From Chloroflexota bacterium (lineage in GTDB: Bacteria; Chloroflexota; Anaerolineae; UBA4142; SHND01): DNA of 64,000 nucleotides. Of the stretch, positions 7,744 through 15,752 are shown one piece after another (the stretch's first letter is position 1; every line of letters starts with the position of its first letter). The DNA lies in contig SHND01000024.1 in assembly GCA_004295045.1 (NCBI GenBank), forward strand, positions 124,001-188,000, in the 5' to 3' direction. Under the pieces are notes generated by a model. That model saw nothing but the letters and a program-made list of their open reading frames with translations, was not told the origin of the DNA and made no database searches. The position numbers and the translations under genes are program-made.

Positions 7744-8736
7744 CTACGTCAATTTCTCGCGTATCCGCAAATAACTCGCGTAACGTCGTTCCGAAATCGC
7801 GCCTTGCCCCACAGCGCGTTTTATCGCGCAATCGGGCTCGTGGTCATGCGAACAGTCCGCGCCGAATTTGCATTTGCCAAGGTACGGCTGCATCTCGACA
7901 AAGTAATCCGCGATGTGCGCGCCGTCCATTTCCCACAGCGTCAGATATTTCAAACCCGGCGTATCAATCACACGCCCGCCGAAATCGAAATCAAACATTT
8001 CGAGATGCGTCGTCGTATGTTTGCCCTTGCCCGACGCGCGACTGATTTCTTTTACGCGCAGCGCGAGTTCGGGCTGAAACGCGTTCAGCAACGTTGATTT
8101 GCCGACGCCTGACATGCCAACAAACACGCACGTTTTGTCGCGCAGCGCATCGCGCAATTCCGCAATCCCCTGCCTCGTCGCCGCGCTCGTGAGAATCACG
8201 CGATAACCAATGGCGCGATAAATTTCTGCTTCGCGTTCAAGCGCATCATCTGTGAGCAAATCGCTTTTCGTGAAAACGATGAGCGAGGGAATTTCCGCTT
8301 TCTCTGCCGAAGCGAGATAGCGGTCAAGCAATTCCCAGCGCGGCGCGGGCTGCGCGGTTGAAACAACGTGGACGAGATAGTCAATGTTCGCGGCGATGAT
8401 TTGTTCCGTCGGGCGCGGACCCGGGTCTTGGCGCGCGATTTGATTGCGGCGCGGCAAAACATTGGTGATGATGCCCGCGTCATCGCCCGCGCGTAAAAAC
8501 TGTACGACATCGCCAATCGCTATCGGGTCAACGACGCGGATTTCGTGTACGGCGAGAACGCGGTGGCGGCGCGAGGTGGGCGCGGCGATTGGGTATTCGA
8601 GATGCTTGCGCAAGCGCGACGAGATTTCACAATCCACCAAATGCCCGTTCACGCGCACGCCATAATGTCCTTGCGATTTTTTATATACAACGCCTTGTGT
8701 AACCTCTGTATCGGAAGTGTTTCGTTCGAGAGACAT
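7744..8736 (-). CDS. rsgA: Ribosome small-subunit-dependent GTPase RsgA
   Basis: 330 aa from the ATG at 8736, which is preceded by AAGGAGA at 5 nt; an in-frame upstream codon at 8754 has no such site. It has an N-terminal OB fold (VVYKKSQGHYGVRVN). The GTPase domain shows the circular permutation typical of the family: G4 TKSD (about 156) comes first, then G1 GMSGVGKST (about 207) and G3 DTPG (about 257). The C-terminal zinc module reads C-x5-C-x-H-x5-C (CKFGADCSHDHEPDC). It assists late 30S maturation. Here it lies between drug-related genes, and a short ORF with a perfect Shine-Dalgarno overlaps its start. Confidence 0.95.
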   Translation of the reverse strand: MSLERNTSDTEVTQGVVYKKSQGHYGVRVNGHLVDCEISSRLRKHLEYPIAAPTSRRHRVLAVHEIRVVDPIAIGDVVQFLRAGDDAGIITNVLPRRNQIARQDPGPRPTEQIIAANIDYLVHVVSTAQPAPRWELLDRYLASAEKAEIPSLIVFTKSDLLTDDALEREAEIYRAIGYRVILTSAATRQGIAELRDALRDKTCVFVGMSGVGKSTLLNAFQPELALRVKEISRASGKGKHTTTHLEMFDFDFGGRVIDTPGLKYLTLWEMDGAHIADYFVEMQPYLGKCKFGADCSHDHEPDCAIKRAVGQGAISERRYASYLRIREKLT

Positions 8737-8797
8737 GGATTCTCCTTGAATCAACTGAAAATTTTACGTTTGTGGAGAATTGAAATTGTTTGTGCAT
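8681..8797 (-). CDS. Short ORF (38 aa) overlapping the rsgA start in another frame
   Basis: The ATG at 8797 has an ideal AAGGAGGTG ribosome binding site at 5 nt. The reading frame runs through the rsgA ribosome binding site and start and stops 53 bp inside rsgA. The peptide starts MHKQFQFSTNVKFS and ends rich in Arg. It could be a coupling or leader ORF controlling rsgA initiation. No homologue is recognised, and the only support is the strong initiation site. Confidence 0.45.
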   Translation of the reverse strand: MHKQFQFSTNVKFSVDSRRIHVSRTKHFRYRGYTRRCI

Positions 8798-8821
8798 GAG
8801 ACACCTCCTTGAGGAATTTGG

Positions 8822-8849
8822 GATTTCTGATTTCTGATTTCTGATTTAC
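8822..8849 (+). repeat. 7-bp tandem repeat (GATTTCT, four units)
   Basis: Three perfect GATTTCT units plus GATTTAC lie directly upstream of the strong ribosome binding site of the short ORF before rsgA. It is a single array without a matching reverse-complement array nearby. Confidence 0.8.
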
Positions 8850-8872
8850 GAATCAAATTCCATCTATGCGCG

Positions 8873-9712
8873 CTACCAACCAACGGGTTCGCTCACCTGC
8901 CCGCCGAACTCCACGTACGCGCTTTCGATATTGCGGCGATGCGCGCCGCGATTTTTCTCAACCGATTGCCGATACGGAATGTCCAAACAGATTTCTTTTG
9001 TTTCATCGAGCGAGTTGCCCGCGCGCACCGCGTTTTCTACGCGCCCGCGCAATTCCAAAGTATACGCGCGGTCATTTTCGATGCGCGCGCGAATTTCGTT
9101 CGCGTCGTTTGTGGGGGTTCCGTGACACGGAACCAAAAATTGAAAATCGTCTACGCGAATCTTTTGCATCGTTTGTTCAAGGCGCGCGAGATTTTCCATC
9201 ACATACGGAATCTCTTCATCAGTCAGCATGTCCGCCGTCCACACCGTTCCGCTCGCGCGTTCGTACACAAACAAATGGTCAGATGCGTGACCGGGCGTAT
9301 GCACAAGTTCCAATGTCAACGCGCCGATTTCGAGTTGCATCGTTTCGTCAAACAATTCGTGCGGCGTCGGCATCACGAATGGCGTTGTGCGCCCCAAGTC
9401 CGTGGTTTTTTCCACCTCGCGCGCAATCCTCGCAGGGTCATTGTGCGACGAGGTAACAAATTCGCGCTGCGCGTAAATGCGCGCGTTCGGAAATGCTTCC
9501 GCGCCGAGAACGTGGTCCCAATGTCCATGCGTCAGAATCACCGCGTCCACGTTCCAATTTTGCGCGCGGATAAATTCCGCGAGCGCGTCAATTTCATTTT
9601 GCTTGAGTCCGGGGTCAATTACCGCCGCGCGCTTTTCGGAAACGAAAACGCCGCTGTGGTAGGTAAAGAGTTCGCTGGAATTGATCCAGAGGTTGGGTGT
9701 GAGTTGTTGCAT
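8873..9712 (-). CDS. Metallo-beta-lactamase fold hydrolase
   Basis: 279 aa. The zinc site HxHxDH appears as THGHWDHVLG, followed by the His-containing LVHTPGHASDHLF, the bridging Asp region VWTADMLTDEE and a late His in FLVPCHGTP. The order and length suit the glyoxalase II-like branch, which hydrolyses thioesters or related small molecules, rather than a true beta-lactamase; it has no signal peptide, so it is cytoplasmic. AAAGGG serves as ribosome binding site. The gene is 9 bp downstream of the Eis-like acetyltransferase, so the two are co-transcribed. Confidence 0.88.
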   Translation of the reverse strand: MQQLTPNLWINSSELFTYHSGVFVSEKRAAVIDPGLKQNEIDALAEFIRAQNWNVDAVILTHGHWDHVLGAEAFPNARIYAQREFVTSSHNDPARIAREVEKTTDLGRTTPFVMPTPHELFDETMQLEIGALTLELVHTPGHASDHLFVYERASGTVWTADMLTDEEIPYVMENLARLEQTMQKIRVDDFQFLVPCHGTPTNDANEIRARIENDRAYTLELRGRVENAVRAGNSLDETKEICLDIPYRQSVEKNRGAHRRNIESAYVEFGGQVSEPVGW

Positions 9713-9721
9713 TTTTTCCCT

Positions 9722-11068
9722 TTAATGAATCGGCATGACGTGCGAAATTTGTTTTGGAAAGAGAACATCAAGCAGCGCGTTTGTTTTCTCACCATCCGCA
9801 AGGCAATCGGGAAACATCGCTTGCAGTTCGGCGCGTGAACAATAGCCGAACAAGATTTTGAGAAACGTTAATTCGGGAAACGCGGCATTACCAAAACCGC
9901 TTTGTCCAAAATCATTCGCTGTCGCGCGCCATGCTTGCGCGGCTTTCATTTTTCCATTTTCAAAAATCATCTCGACGCCGCCGCGATAAAAATTCAAGCG
10001 CAGCGTGTCGGTCAGTCCGCGAAAATTCGACGCCGCGAGGCGCTTTTCAAAAAGCGGCGCGATATGCTGCAAGAACGCGGGAACATCGGGAACGCGCACG
10101 TACCACGCATAACCACCGTAAAATGGAGCGGTACGTTCGGGCATGATTTCGTAAAACGGATGATTGGCTTGCAAGAACCAGCCGAGTTTTGCAAGCGGCT
10201 GCTTGTCTTCCAGTTCCATCGCGTTCGCTTGTTGCGTCAACGCGCGCAACACACACGGCGTCACCTCGTCCCACGCAAATTGCGGCAAAATTTCGTAACA
10301 GTGCGACGAATGACGCCCTTGATACACATAGCGGCGATGATACAAAATGCCGACGCGTTCGCCCTCCGCCGTTTCAATCAAATCCCACCACGACGCGTGA
10401 CCGTTGAGCGAATTGTTTTCGAGAAAATTTTCATACTCGAACATCCTTTCATCGCGCGTACAAGAAACGTATGAACGCGCGCACGATTGTTTGTACAGTT
10501 CCGCGATAAAGGACAAATCATTTTGCTCCGCGCGGCGCAAATGAAATTTTTCCTGCTCGCCCTCTTTTAATTCGGGAATCTGCTGCGGCACAAATGTTTG
10601 ACGCGGCGGGACGAGGTCAAGCGCAAACTCGTAACCGAATTGGCGATAGTAATAAGGAATCCCCGTAATCGCTTGCATCATTTCGCCGCGTGCGCGTGAC
10701 CATTCGTGCAAAATTTGAAATTGCTCACGCACCAAGCCGCGTCGCCGATATTCTTGCAGCGTTCCCACGATTTCGGGGCGACCCACGCGAATTGGAATTC
10801 CATCAATAACCCAATTTTGCGAAATTAAACAGGTACACGAAACGAGCGCGCTCGTTTTGGTATCCTGCACGACGAGAAAATCTTCGGGGCGAAATGTCGG
10901 ATGTTTACCGCTCATCAAATCACGCGTCCAGCCGCCGAGATAATGATCGAGTTCGCCCGTGTCGGGATTCGCAAACGCGTGAGTCTGCAAATCCACCAAC
11001 GCATCCGTATCGTCCGTTGTCGCGCGGCGAATCACAAGACCATCGGGTAAAGTTTTTAGAATGTCCAT
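9722..11068 (-). CDS. Eis-like GNAT N-acetyltransferase (tandem GNAT plus SCP2-like C-terminus)
   Basis: 448 aa, much longer than single GNATs. The N-terminal GNAT contains VSCTCLISQ and the acetyl-CoA loop LQEYRRRGLVREQFQIL, followed by ITGIPYYYRQFGYEFALDL, text characteristic of the Eis/predicted acetyltransferase COG4552 group. The C-terminal 100 residues (LTDTLRLNFYRGGVEMIFENG) suit an SCP2-like sterol carrier fold that supplies the C-terminal carboxylate in Eis. Eis enzymes acetylate aminoglycosides at several amines; whether this one does is unknown. There is no ribosome binding site before the ATG, and a 7-bp repeat block sits just upstream. Confidence 0.85.
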   Translation of the reverse strand: MDILKTLPDGLVIRRATTDDTDALVDLQTHAFANPDTGELDHYLGGWTRDLMSGKHPTFRPEDFLVVQDTKTSALVSCTCLISQNWVIDGIPIRVGRPEIVGTLQEYRRRGLVREQFQILHEWSRARGEMMQAITGIPYYYRQFGYEFALDLVPPRQTFVPQQIPELKEGEQEKFHLRRAEQNDLSFIAELYKQSCARSYVSCTRDERMFEYENFLENNSLNGHASWWDLIETAEGERVGILYHRRYVYQGRHSSHCYEILPQFAWDEVTPCVLRALTQQANAMELEDKQPLAKLGWFLQANHPFYEIMPERTAPFYGGYAWYVRVPDVPAFLQHIAPLFEKRLAASNFRGLTDTLRLNFYRGGVEMIFENGKMKAAQAWRATANDFGQSGFGNAAFPELTFLKILFGYCSRAELQAMFPDCLADGEKTNALLDVLFPKQISHVMPIH

Positions 11069-11074
11069 ACTATT

Positions 11075-11206
11075 GCAGATGGCAGAGTGCAGATAGCAGA
11101 TTGTGATTTCTCAAACGGCAAACCGAAATCGAAAATCAAGAATCGAAAATCTGCAATCTCCAATCTCTACTCTCTAATCTCTAATCTCTGCTCTTTCATC
11201 TCCCAC
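11075..11206. repeat. 7-bp repeat block, forward and reverse-complement arrays
   Basis: The left part has GCAGATGGCAGAGTGCAGATAG-type heptads; the middle has ATCGAAAATCAAGAATCGAAA; the right part has CAATCTC/TAATCTC heptads (five to six units) running into the 3' end of the ABC-F gene, where they touch its stop. The whole gap between the Eis-like and ABC-F genes consists of such repeats. Confidence 0.7.
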
Positions 11207-12843
11207 ACGCGCGTCGCAAATTGCTGAATAAACGCGCGGTCATGCACGGCGACGAGAATCGTGCCGGGAAATGCGTCGAGCGCGACTTGAAAATTTTCGC
11301 GCGACGGAATATCCAAATGATTTATCGGTTCGTCCAGAATCAAAACGTTCGCTTTGTCCGCGACGAGTTTCGCCAGAATCAAACGCGCGCGTTCGCCATA
11401 ACTCAATTTGCCGATGGGCGTGAAAACCTCGTCCTGTTCAAACATAAAATAATGCAAAAAATGACGCGCGTCGGTTTCATCAACGGGCATCAGCGAACGA
11501 ATCAGCGCGAGCGGCGTTTGCGATGCGTCGAACGTTTCTTGTTCTTGAGGCATGTAACCGATGCGAACATTCGCGCCCAATTGCACATTTCCTTCTGTCG
11601 GCTGCAATTCGCCCACGATAATTTTCAACAACGTAGATTTCCCCGTCCCATTCGCGCCGATGAGCGCAACGCGTTCGCCGTGACGGAGGGTGGCGTTCAA
11701 ATTCCGAAACAAAAAAGATGGGAGACTGGAGACTGGAGACTGAGAACTGGAGACTGATGACTCGTATGTGTGTCCCACCTCCTCCAAACTCAACACCATT
11801 TGCCCACTGCGCGGCATTTCGCCAAAATCCAATTTGAGCGCGTAACCCGCTTTGGGCTTGGGAATTTTTTCGTTGGTCTGCAAATGTTCGATTCGTTTTT
11901 CGATGCTTTTCGCGCGCGCGACGGTTGCTTTGGAACGATTGGCAAAAAACGCTTTGGCGAATTTGTCGTTCGTGTCCGCTTTGCCGCCCTTGCGAAATTT
12001 GGCAATGCCGCGAATTTGGCGCGCCGCATCGGTCAAACGCGCGATTTCAAATTGTTGGTCTTGGTACATCGCCCACTGCTGTTCGAGTTCGCGCGCCTTC
12101 GCCATTTCGTAAGCCGAATAATCGCCGTGAAAAATCGTGACGCGATGCGTCATGTCGTCAAGTTCGAGAATTTGCGAAACGGTGTTGCCGAGAAATACGC
12201 GGTCATGCGAAACAATCAACGCCGCGCCCGCATAGTTTTGAATAAACTCTTCGAGCCATTCCAACGCGTTCACGTCAAGATGATTCGTCGGCTCATCGAG
12301 AAGCAAAACGTTCGGTTCGGAAATCAACAAGCGCGCGAGCCCCGCGCGCGTGCGTTGTCCCCCGCTCAATTTTGCGATGGGCAGTCCGCGCGGCACATTT
12401 TCCAAGCCCAAGCCGCGCAAAACATTTTCGATGCGCGACTCGACATCGTACCCGCCAAGTTCTTCAAAACGCGCGACGGCGTCGCTGAATTCCGCGAGCA
12501 AATTTTCATTCGACGCGTCGCGTTCTAATTTTTCCGCGAGAGTATCCATCGCGTGTTTCGCTGCATCCCAATCGCTGACGCCCTGCCGAATCAACTGTTC
12601 GAGCGTGAGCGCTTCATCCAGATTTAATCCTTGCGGTAAATAGCCGAGTGTTGCGTGCGCGTCAAGGCGCGCGAAACCCGCGTCGGGTTGTTCGATACCC
12701 GCGATGATGCGTAACAGCGTCGTCTTGCCCGCGCCGTTCACGCCAACAAGTCCCGCGCGTTCGCCGCGATTCAAGACGAATGAAACATCGTCAAGAATCG
12801 TGGCGACGCCGTAGGATTTGGAGAGATGAGAGAGATGTAACAT
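11167..12843 (-). CDS. ABC-F family ATPase (ribosomal-protection-like)
   Basis: 558 aa with no membrane segment and two ATPase cassettes. The first has Walker A GVNGAGKTTLL (about 35-45), signature LSGGQRTRAGLARLL and Walker B VLLLDEPTNHLD. The second has GANGTGKSTLLK, LSYGERARLILAKL and VLILDEPINHLD. The charged inter-domain linker (about 235-315) is the P-site tRNA-interaction motif that in this family reaches the ribosome. ABC-F proteins rescue translation or displace antibiotics. A 42-bp array of six 7-bp repeats (11721-11762) is inserted in frame just before the second Walker A, adding a Ser-rich loop (SSVSSSQSPVSSLPS). There is no Shine-Dalgarno before the ATG. Confidence 0.92.
   Translation of the reverse strand: MLHLSHLSKSYGVATILDDVSFVLNRGERAGLVGVNGAGKTTLLRIIAGIEQPDAGFARLDAHATLGYLPQGLNLDEALTLEQLIRQGVSDWDAAKHAMDTLAEKLERDASNENLLAEFSDAVARFEELGGYDVESRIENVLRGLGLENVPRGLPIAKLSGGQRTRAGLARLLISEPNVLLLDEPTNHLDVNALEWLEEFIQNYAGAALIVSHDRVFLGNTVSQILELDDMTHRVTIFHGDYSAYEMAKARELEQQWAMYQDQQFEIARLTDAARQIRGIAKFRKGGKADTNDKFAKAFFANRSKATVARAKSIEKRIEHLQTNEKIPKPKAGYALKLDFGEMPRSGQMVLSLEEVGHTYESSVSSSQSPVSSLPSFLFRNLNATLRHGERVALIGANGTGKSTLLKIIVGELQPTEGNVQLGANVRIGYMPQEQETFDASQTPLALIRSLMPVDETDARHFLHYFMFEQDEVFTPIGKLSYGERARLILAKLVADKANVLILDEPINHLDIPSRENFQVALDAFPGTILVAVHDRAFIQQFATRVWEMKEQRLEIRE
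11721..11762. repeat. Six-unit 7-bp repeat (GGAGACT) inside the ABC-F gene
   Basis: The units are GGAGACT x3, GAGAACT, GGAGACT, GATGACT. Forty-two bp is exactly 14 codons, so the frame is kept. The array encodes a Ser/Pro/Gln-rich loop between the first strands of the second ATPase domain. Confidence 0.9.
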
Positions 12844-12860
12844 TGGTGCGTTCGTTCGGT

Positions 12861-12912
12861 AGTGCGATAGTGGAATAGTTGGCAGGTTGCAGCTACGAGC
12901 TAACTATCGCAC
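12861..12912. repeat. Inverted repeat between ABC-F and GNAT genes
   Basis: GTGCGATAGT and ACTATCGCAC form 10-bp arms around about 30 bp with TGGAATAGTTGG-like heptads. It may be a degenerate member of the 7-bp repeat family or a weak hairpin between two genes of the minus-strand run. Confidence 0.5.
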
Positions 12913-12919
12913 AATTGCA

Positions 12920-13933
12920 CTAACTCACAGGCTTTTCCATCACCACCCGCGTCGAGTACGCTTTGAAACCCAAATTTTCGTACAACGCGAGCGCGCCGGA
13001 GAGATTTTCAGTATCCACGCCGAGCGCGACCGAATCGAATCCAATAGATTGAAAGCGACGCATGGATTCCGCAAGCAATGCGGAGGCGATGCCGCGTTTG
13101 CGCCACTGGCGCCGCGTGCCGAGAATTCCAATCCAACCGCGTTTTGTCCCACGCAATTCATTGTCCACCGTATTTTCATAGTTGATGCAAAACGCGGCGA
13201 TCTCGTCGCCGTCCATTACGACAAGCGAAAGGTCACGCCGCAAATCGGAAACTTCCGAGACACCCGTTTCCCATGTTTCCGACGAAGCGTCTTGATGCCC
13301 CCAATGGTCGCGAAATGCTTCATTGCACGCGAGCCGAACCGCGTCGTCCAAGTCTTTTGTGTATTCAACGAGAACCAAGTCGGGAGGCAATGAATTTTCG
13401 GGAATGGGTTCATGCAAAGCGCGCGCCATGCTGTACGACGCGCGCGTAGATTCAAAACCGCGCGCTTGATAAAACGGACGGAACGGCGAGGTCTCGGGGA
13501 AATCAACACGCATGGCGCGCGGCAGCGCGTCCGCGCCGTCCGCTTGCGCCGTTTCGGCGAGACACTCTGCCGCGCGTTCTTCCATCCATTCGATACATTC
13601 TTGTTCCAGTCCCTGCGCGCGGGCTTCGGGCGCGATTTCACAGGACAGATATGCGATATTCTCTTTCGTCGGGTTGCGTGTGACAAAGACACGTGCGAAC
13701 GCGACGAGTCTACCTACCAGATTTCGAAAAATGCGCGCGTCGGTATTTGGATTGCTGCGCGGGTCCGCATACTCGCGTTCCAAATCTTCAAGCGCTTGAT
13801 AGTAATCGTTGTCGTCCACTCGGTTGACGGTGTGGAGCAGTTCCAGAATTTCGGGCAAATCCTCGCGCCGGAGTTCGCGCGTGGTATATTCTTGTTTTTC
13901 CTTTAACGTTGGTGATGCAACTGAAATAGGCAT
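12920..13933 (-). CDS. GNAT family N-acetyltransferase, double domain
   Basis: 337 aa. The N-half starts TTRELRREDLPEILELLH. The C-half has the acetyl-CoA loop TRRQWRKRGIASALLAE and the ending DTENLSGALALYENLGF typical of MshD-like tandem GNATs. AGAGG precedes the ATG at 6 nt. It lies 59 bp from the next GNAT (13993-15015), which has the same two-domain plan and the same EN-x-x-GA-x-x-LYE end, so they are likely paralogues. The substrate is unknown. The gap before it carries an 18-bp perfect palindrome. Confidence 0.9.
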   Translation of the reverse strand: MPISVASPTLKEKQEYTTRELRREDLPEILELLHTVNRVDDNDYYQALEDLEREYADPRSNPNTDARIFRNLVGRLVAFARVFVTRNPTKENIAYLSCEIAPEARAQGLEQECIEWMEERAAECLAETAQADGADALPRAMRVDFPETSPFRPFYQARGFESTRASYSMARALHEPIPENSLPPDLVLVEYTKDLDDAVRLACNEAFRDHWGHQDASSETWETGVSEVSDLRRDLSLVVMDGDEIAAFCINYENTVDNELRGTKRGWIGILGTRRQWRKRGIASALLAESMRRFQSIGFDSVALGVDTENLSGALALYENLGFKAYSTRVVMEKPVS

Positions 13934-13954
13934 GATAAACCTCTGATGATTAAA

Positions 13955-14012
13955 GATTAGAGATTGGAGACTGGAGAATGGAGATTTTGTCTCTAGTCTC
14001 CAATCTCTAATC
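13955..14012. repeat. Palindromic 7-bp repeat element (18-bp arms)
   Basis: GATTAGAGATTGGAGACT at the left is the exact reverse complement of AGTCTCCAATCTCTAATC at the right, with a 22-bp centre. The right arm forms the last six codons and part of the stop codon of the GNAT gene 13993-15015 (ending GLEIGD). Confidence 0.9.
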
Positions 14013-15015
14013 CTTTCCGATACGCCATCACCGTGCGAATAGGGCGATAGCCGAGTTTTTCGTACAGCCGCAGCGCGCCCGTCGCGTTTTCGCCGTCCAC
14101 GCGGAGCCCCGCCGCGTTCATGCCGCGTTCGCGCAATCGGCGCAAGCCGCGCACAATCAATGCTTGCGCGATGCCGCGTCCGCGATATTCCTTTAAGGTT
14201 GCAATGTCTTCGGTGAATCCGCGTTGGCGGTTGTAATGCGCGTTGTCGTTCACATCAATCTGGTTGATGACGACGGCAACAACGCGGTCACCATCCCACG
14301 CGATATGCCACAACGTCGGGTCAAAGTGCGAACGCCTGAGCCAGTTTTCAAAATCCGCGTCCGTATGCTCCTCTTCGCCCCAATGTTCCTTGAACCCCTC
14401 AATCATCGCGTCCCAAATTTTGCGATAGTGCTGCGGTTCAACGGGGCGCGTCTCGATGCCCGATGGCAAATCGTATTCAGGAATATCGTCCAAGTTTTCG
14501 CGCAGCATTTCGAAAAAATAGCGCGCGGGCGCGTATCCTTCCTGCTCCAGTAGCTTGATGAGGTCGCTTTGCGTGTTGTGCAAAAAGGTTTGAAAAAATT
14601 TCGGCGCGGCGGCGGGATGGGTTTTTGCCAATGCGCGCAAAACATTTTCACTGTGAAGAATCATTGCGTGTCCGATGCCGCGCCCTTTCCATTCGGGCAG
14701 CACCGAGCCATAATGCGCGTAACGATAGGAGCCATCGGCTTCGGGGACGGCGCGCACCGTTTTGTACGCAATCGGTTCGCCGTAGCGTTCAAGCAAGAAA
14801 ACGCCTGTACGAACATTCATCCCCGGCATCGTTTCGAACGATGTTTTGTAATCGGACAGCGTGACACTTTCTTCCAAACCTTGCGCGAGTCGGTCAGCGT
14901 ACAAGATTGGCAGCATCTTGGCGTAATCCGATTCGTCGCGCCAATTTCTCAAGGTTAATCCTTCGATGCCCAATTCGGGCGCAAAGGTGGTGGTTGATTC
15001 GAGAGTTGTTAACAT
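13993..15015 (-). CDS. GNAT family N-acetyltransferase, double domain
   Basis: 340 aa with two GNAT folds, each showing an acetyl-CoA loop: PEWKGRGIGHAMIL in the N-half and KEYRGRGIAQALIVRGL in the C-half, so both sites may bind cofactor. It ends DGENATGALRLYEKLGY. GAGG precedes the ATG at 8 nt. The last six codons come from one arm of a repeat palindrome, which suggests the original stop was replaced when the repeat inserted. The acceptor is unknown; the fold resembles mycothiol synthase, but no other mycothiol gene is in the window. Confidence 0.9.
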   Translation of the reverse strand: MLTTLESTTTFAPELGIEGLTLRNWRDESDYAKMLPILYADRLAQGLEESVTLSDYKTSFETMPGMNVRTGVFLLERYGEPIAYKTVRAVPEADGSYRYAHYGSVLPEWKGRGIGHAMILHSENVLRALAKTHPAAAPKFFQTFLHNTQSDLIKLLEQEGYAPARYFFEMLRENLDDIPEYDLPSGIETRPVEPQHYRKIWDAMIEGFKEHWGEEEHTDADFENWLRRSHFDPTLWHIAWDGDRVVAVVINQIDVNDNAHYNRQRGFTEDIATLKEYRGRGIAQALIVRGLRRLRERGMNAAGLRVDGENATGALRLYEKLGYRPIRTVMAYRKGLEIGD

Positions 15016-15029
15016 TTTTTGTGCCTCGT

Positions 15030-15078
15030 GATTTGTTGTTCGTTATTCGTGATTGGTTTTTCGCTTCTCGTTTCTCGG
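15030..15078. repeat. 7-bp repeat array (TTCGT-type heptads, seven units)
   Basis: It reads as heptads gatttgt, tgttcgt, tattcgt, gattggt, ttttcgc, ttctcgt, ttctcgg, sharing TTCGT at the end. It fills the gap before GNAT gene 13993-15015 and runs into the GGCGTT-agag-AACGCC hairpin (15077-15092) at the end of the next GNAT gene. Confidence 0.65.
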
Positions 15079-15094
15079 CGTTAGAGAACGCCTC

Positions 15095-15649
15095 CTACGC
15101 GCGTTTCACGTTTCTTTCCCATTCCCCGCGCGTAATGCCCATCCACACTTCATCCCATCGCTGCCCCATTTTGTTGAGCGCGTTGCGATTGACGCCTTCG
15201 TGAACGAAACCGCATTTTTCGTACGAACGAATCGCGCGCGTGTTGAATCCAAAGACGCGGAGGGTGAGACGATGCAGATTCCATTCCTCGAACGCGTAAC
15301 GCATGAAAACGCGCATCGCGTCCGTGCCGAAACCTTTGCCCCAATAGTCGCGTTCGCCAATCAAAATCCAAACAAACGCGTCGCCGTGCGGCTGATCCAT
15401 CCACATGCCCATCTGTCCGATGAGTTTGTCGTCGGCGAGTGTGCGAATCGCAAATGTTGGTTCGCTCGCGTCGTTGCCGTGCCGTTCGATGCGGCTTTGA
15501 ATCGTTTTTGCATTCCACGGCTGCGCGAGACGTCCATACGCGAGCCGAAAAAATTCCGTATCGCGATGCCACACCTCCATAATTTTCGCATCGCCTTCGG
15601 GATTATTGGCGGTGAGTTTGACGAGTTGCCCGGTGAAAAGATTGTTCAT
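15095..15649 (-). CDS. GNAT acetyltransferase, RimJ/RimL-like
   Basis: 184 aa from the ATG at 15649; the reading frame is open further upstream, but that part is repeat DNA and three paralogues start with the same MNNLFTG-type text. The acetyl-CoA loop is RDYWGKGFGTDAMRVF, followed by NLHRLTLRVFGFNTRAIRSYEKCGF, the region that defines RimJ/RimL-type enzymes. These acetylate N-terminal alpha-amines of proteins or small amines. It is one of four single-domain paralogues in a row and co-directional with them. Confidence 0.9.
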   Translation of the reverse strand: MNNLFTGQLVKLTANNPEGDAKIMEVWHRDTEFFRLAYGRLAQPWNAKTIQSRIERHGNDASEPTFAIRTLADDKLIGQMGMWMDQPHGDAFVWILIGERDYWGKGFGTDAMRVFMRYAFEEWNLHRLTLRVFGFNTRAIRSYEKCGFVHEGVNRNALNKMGQRWDEVWMGITRGEWERNVKRA

Positions 15650-15659
15650 GGCGAGATTA

Positions 15660-15752
15660 ATTCCGAAGGTTGAAAGTTGAACGTTGAAGGTTACTGAACC
15701 CTGAACTTTGAACTTCACTTTGAACTTTCAACTTTTAACTTTTAACTTGTTT
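15660..15752. repeat. 7-bp repeat block (GTTGAA / TTCAAC heptads)
   Basis: The left side has GAAGGTTGAAAGTTGAACGTT-type heptads; the right has AACTTTGAACTTC...CAACTTTTAACTTTTAACTT. The halves are roughly reverse complements and can form a long imperfect hairpin. The block overlaps the last codons of the next GNAT gene (stop at 15735). Confidence 0.75.

Noticed and set aside
11075..11206. Possible CRISPR array
   Set aside because: Units are 7 bp, contiguous and without spacers of constant length; no cas genes are near.
11700..11770. Frameshift or assembly error in the ABC-F gene
   Set aside because: The frame stays open and both flanks are normal ABC text; the extra sequence is a clean repeat array of 42 bp.
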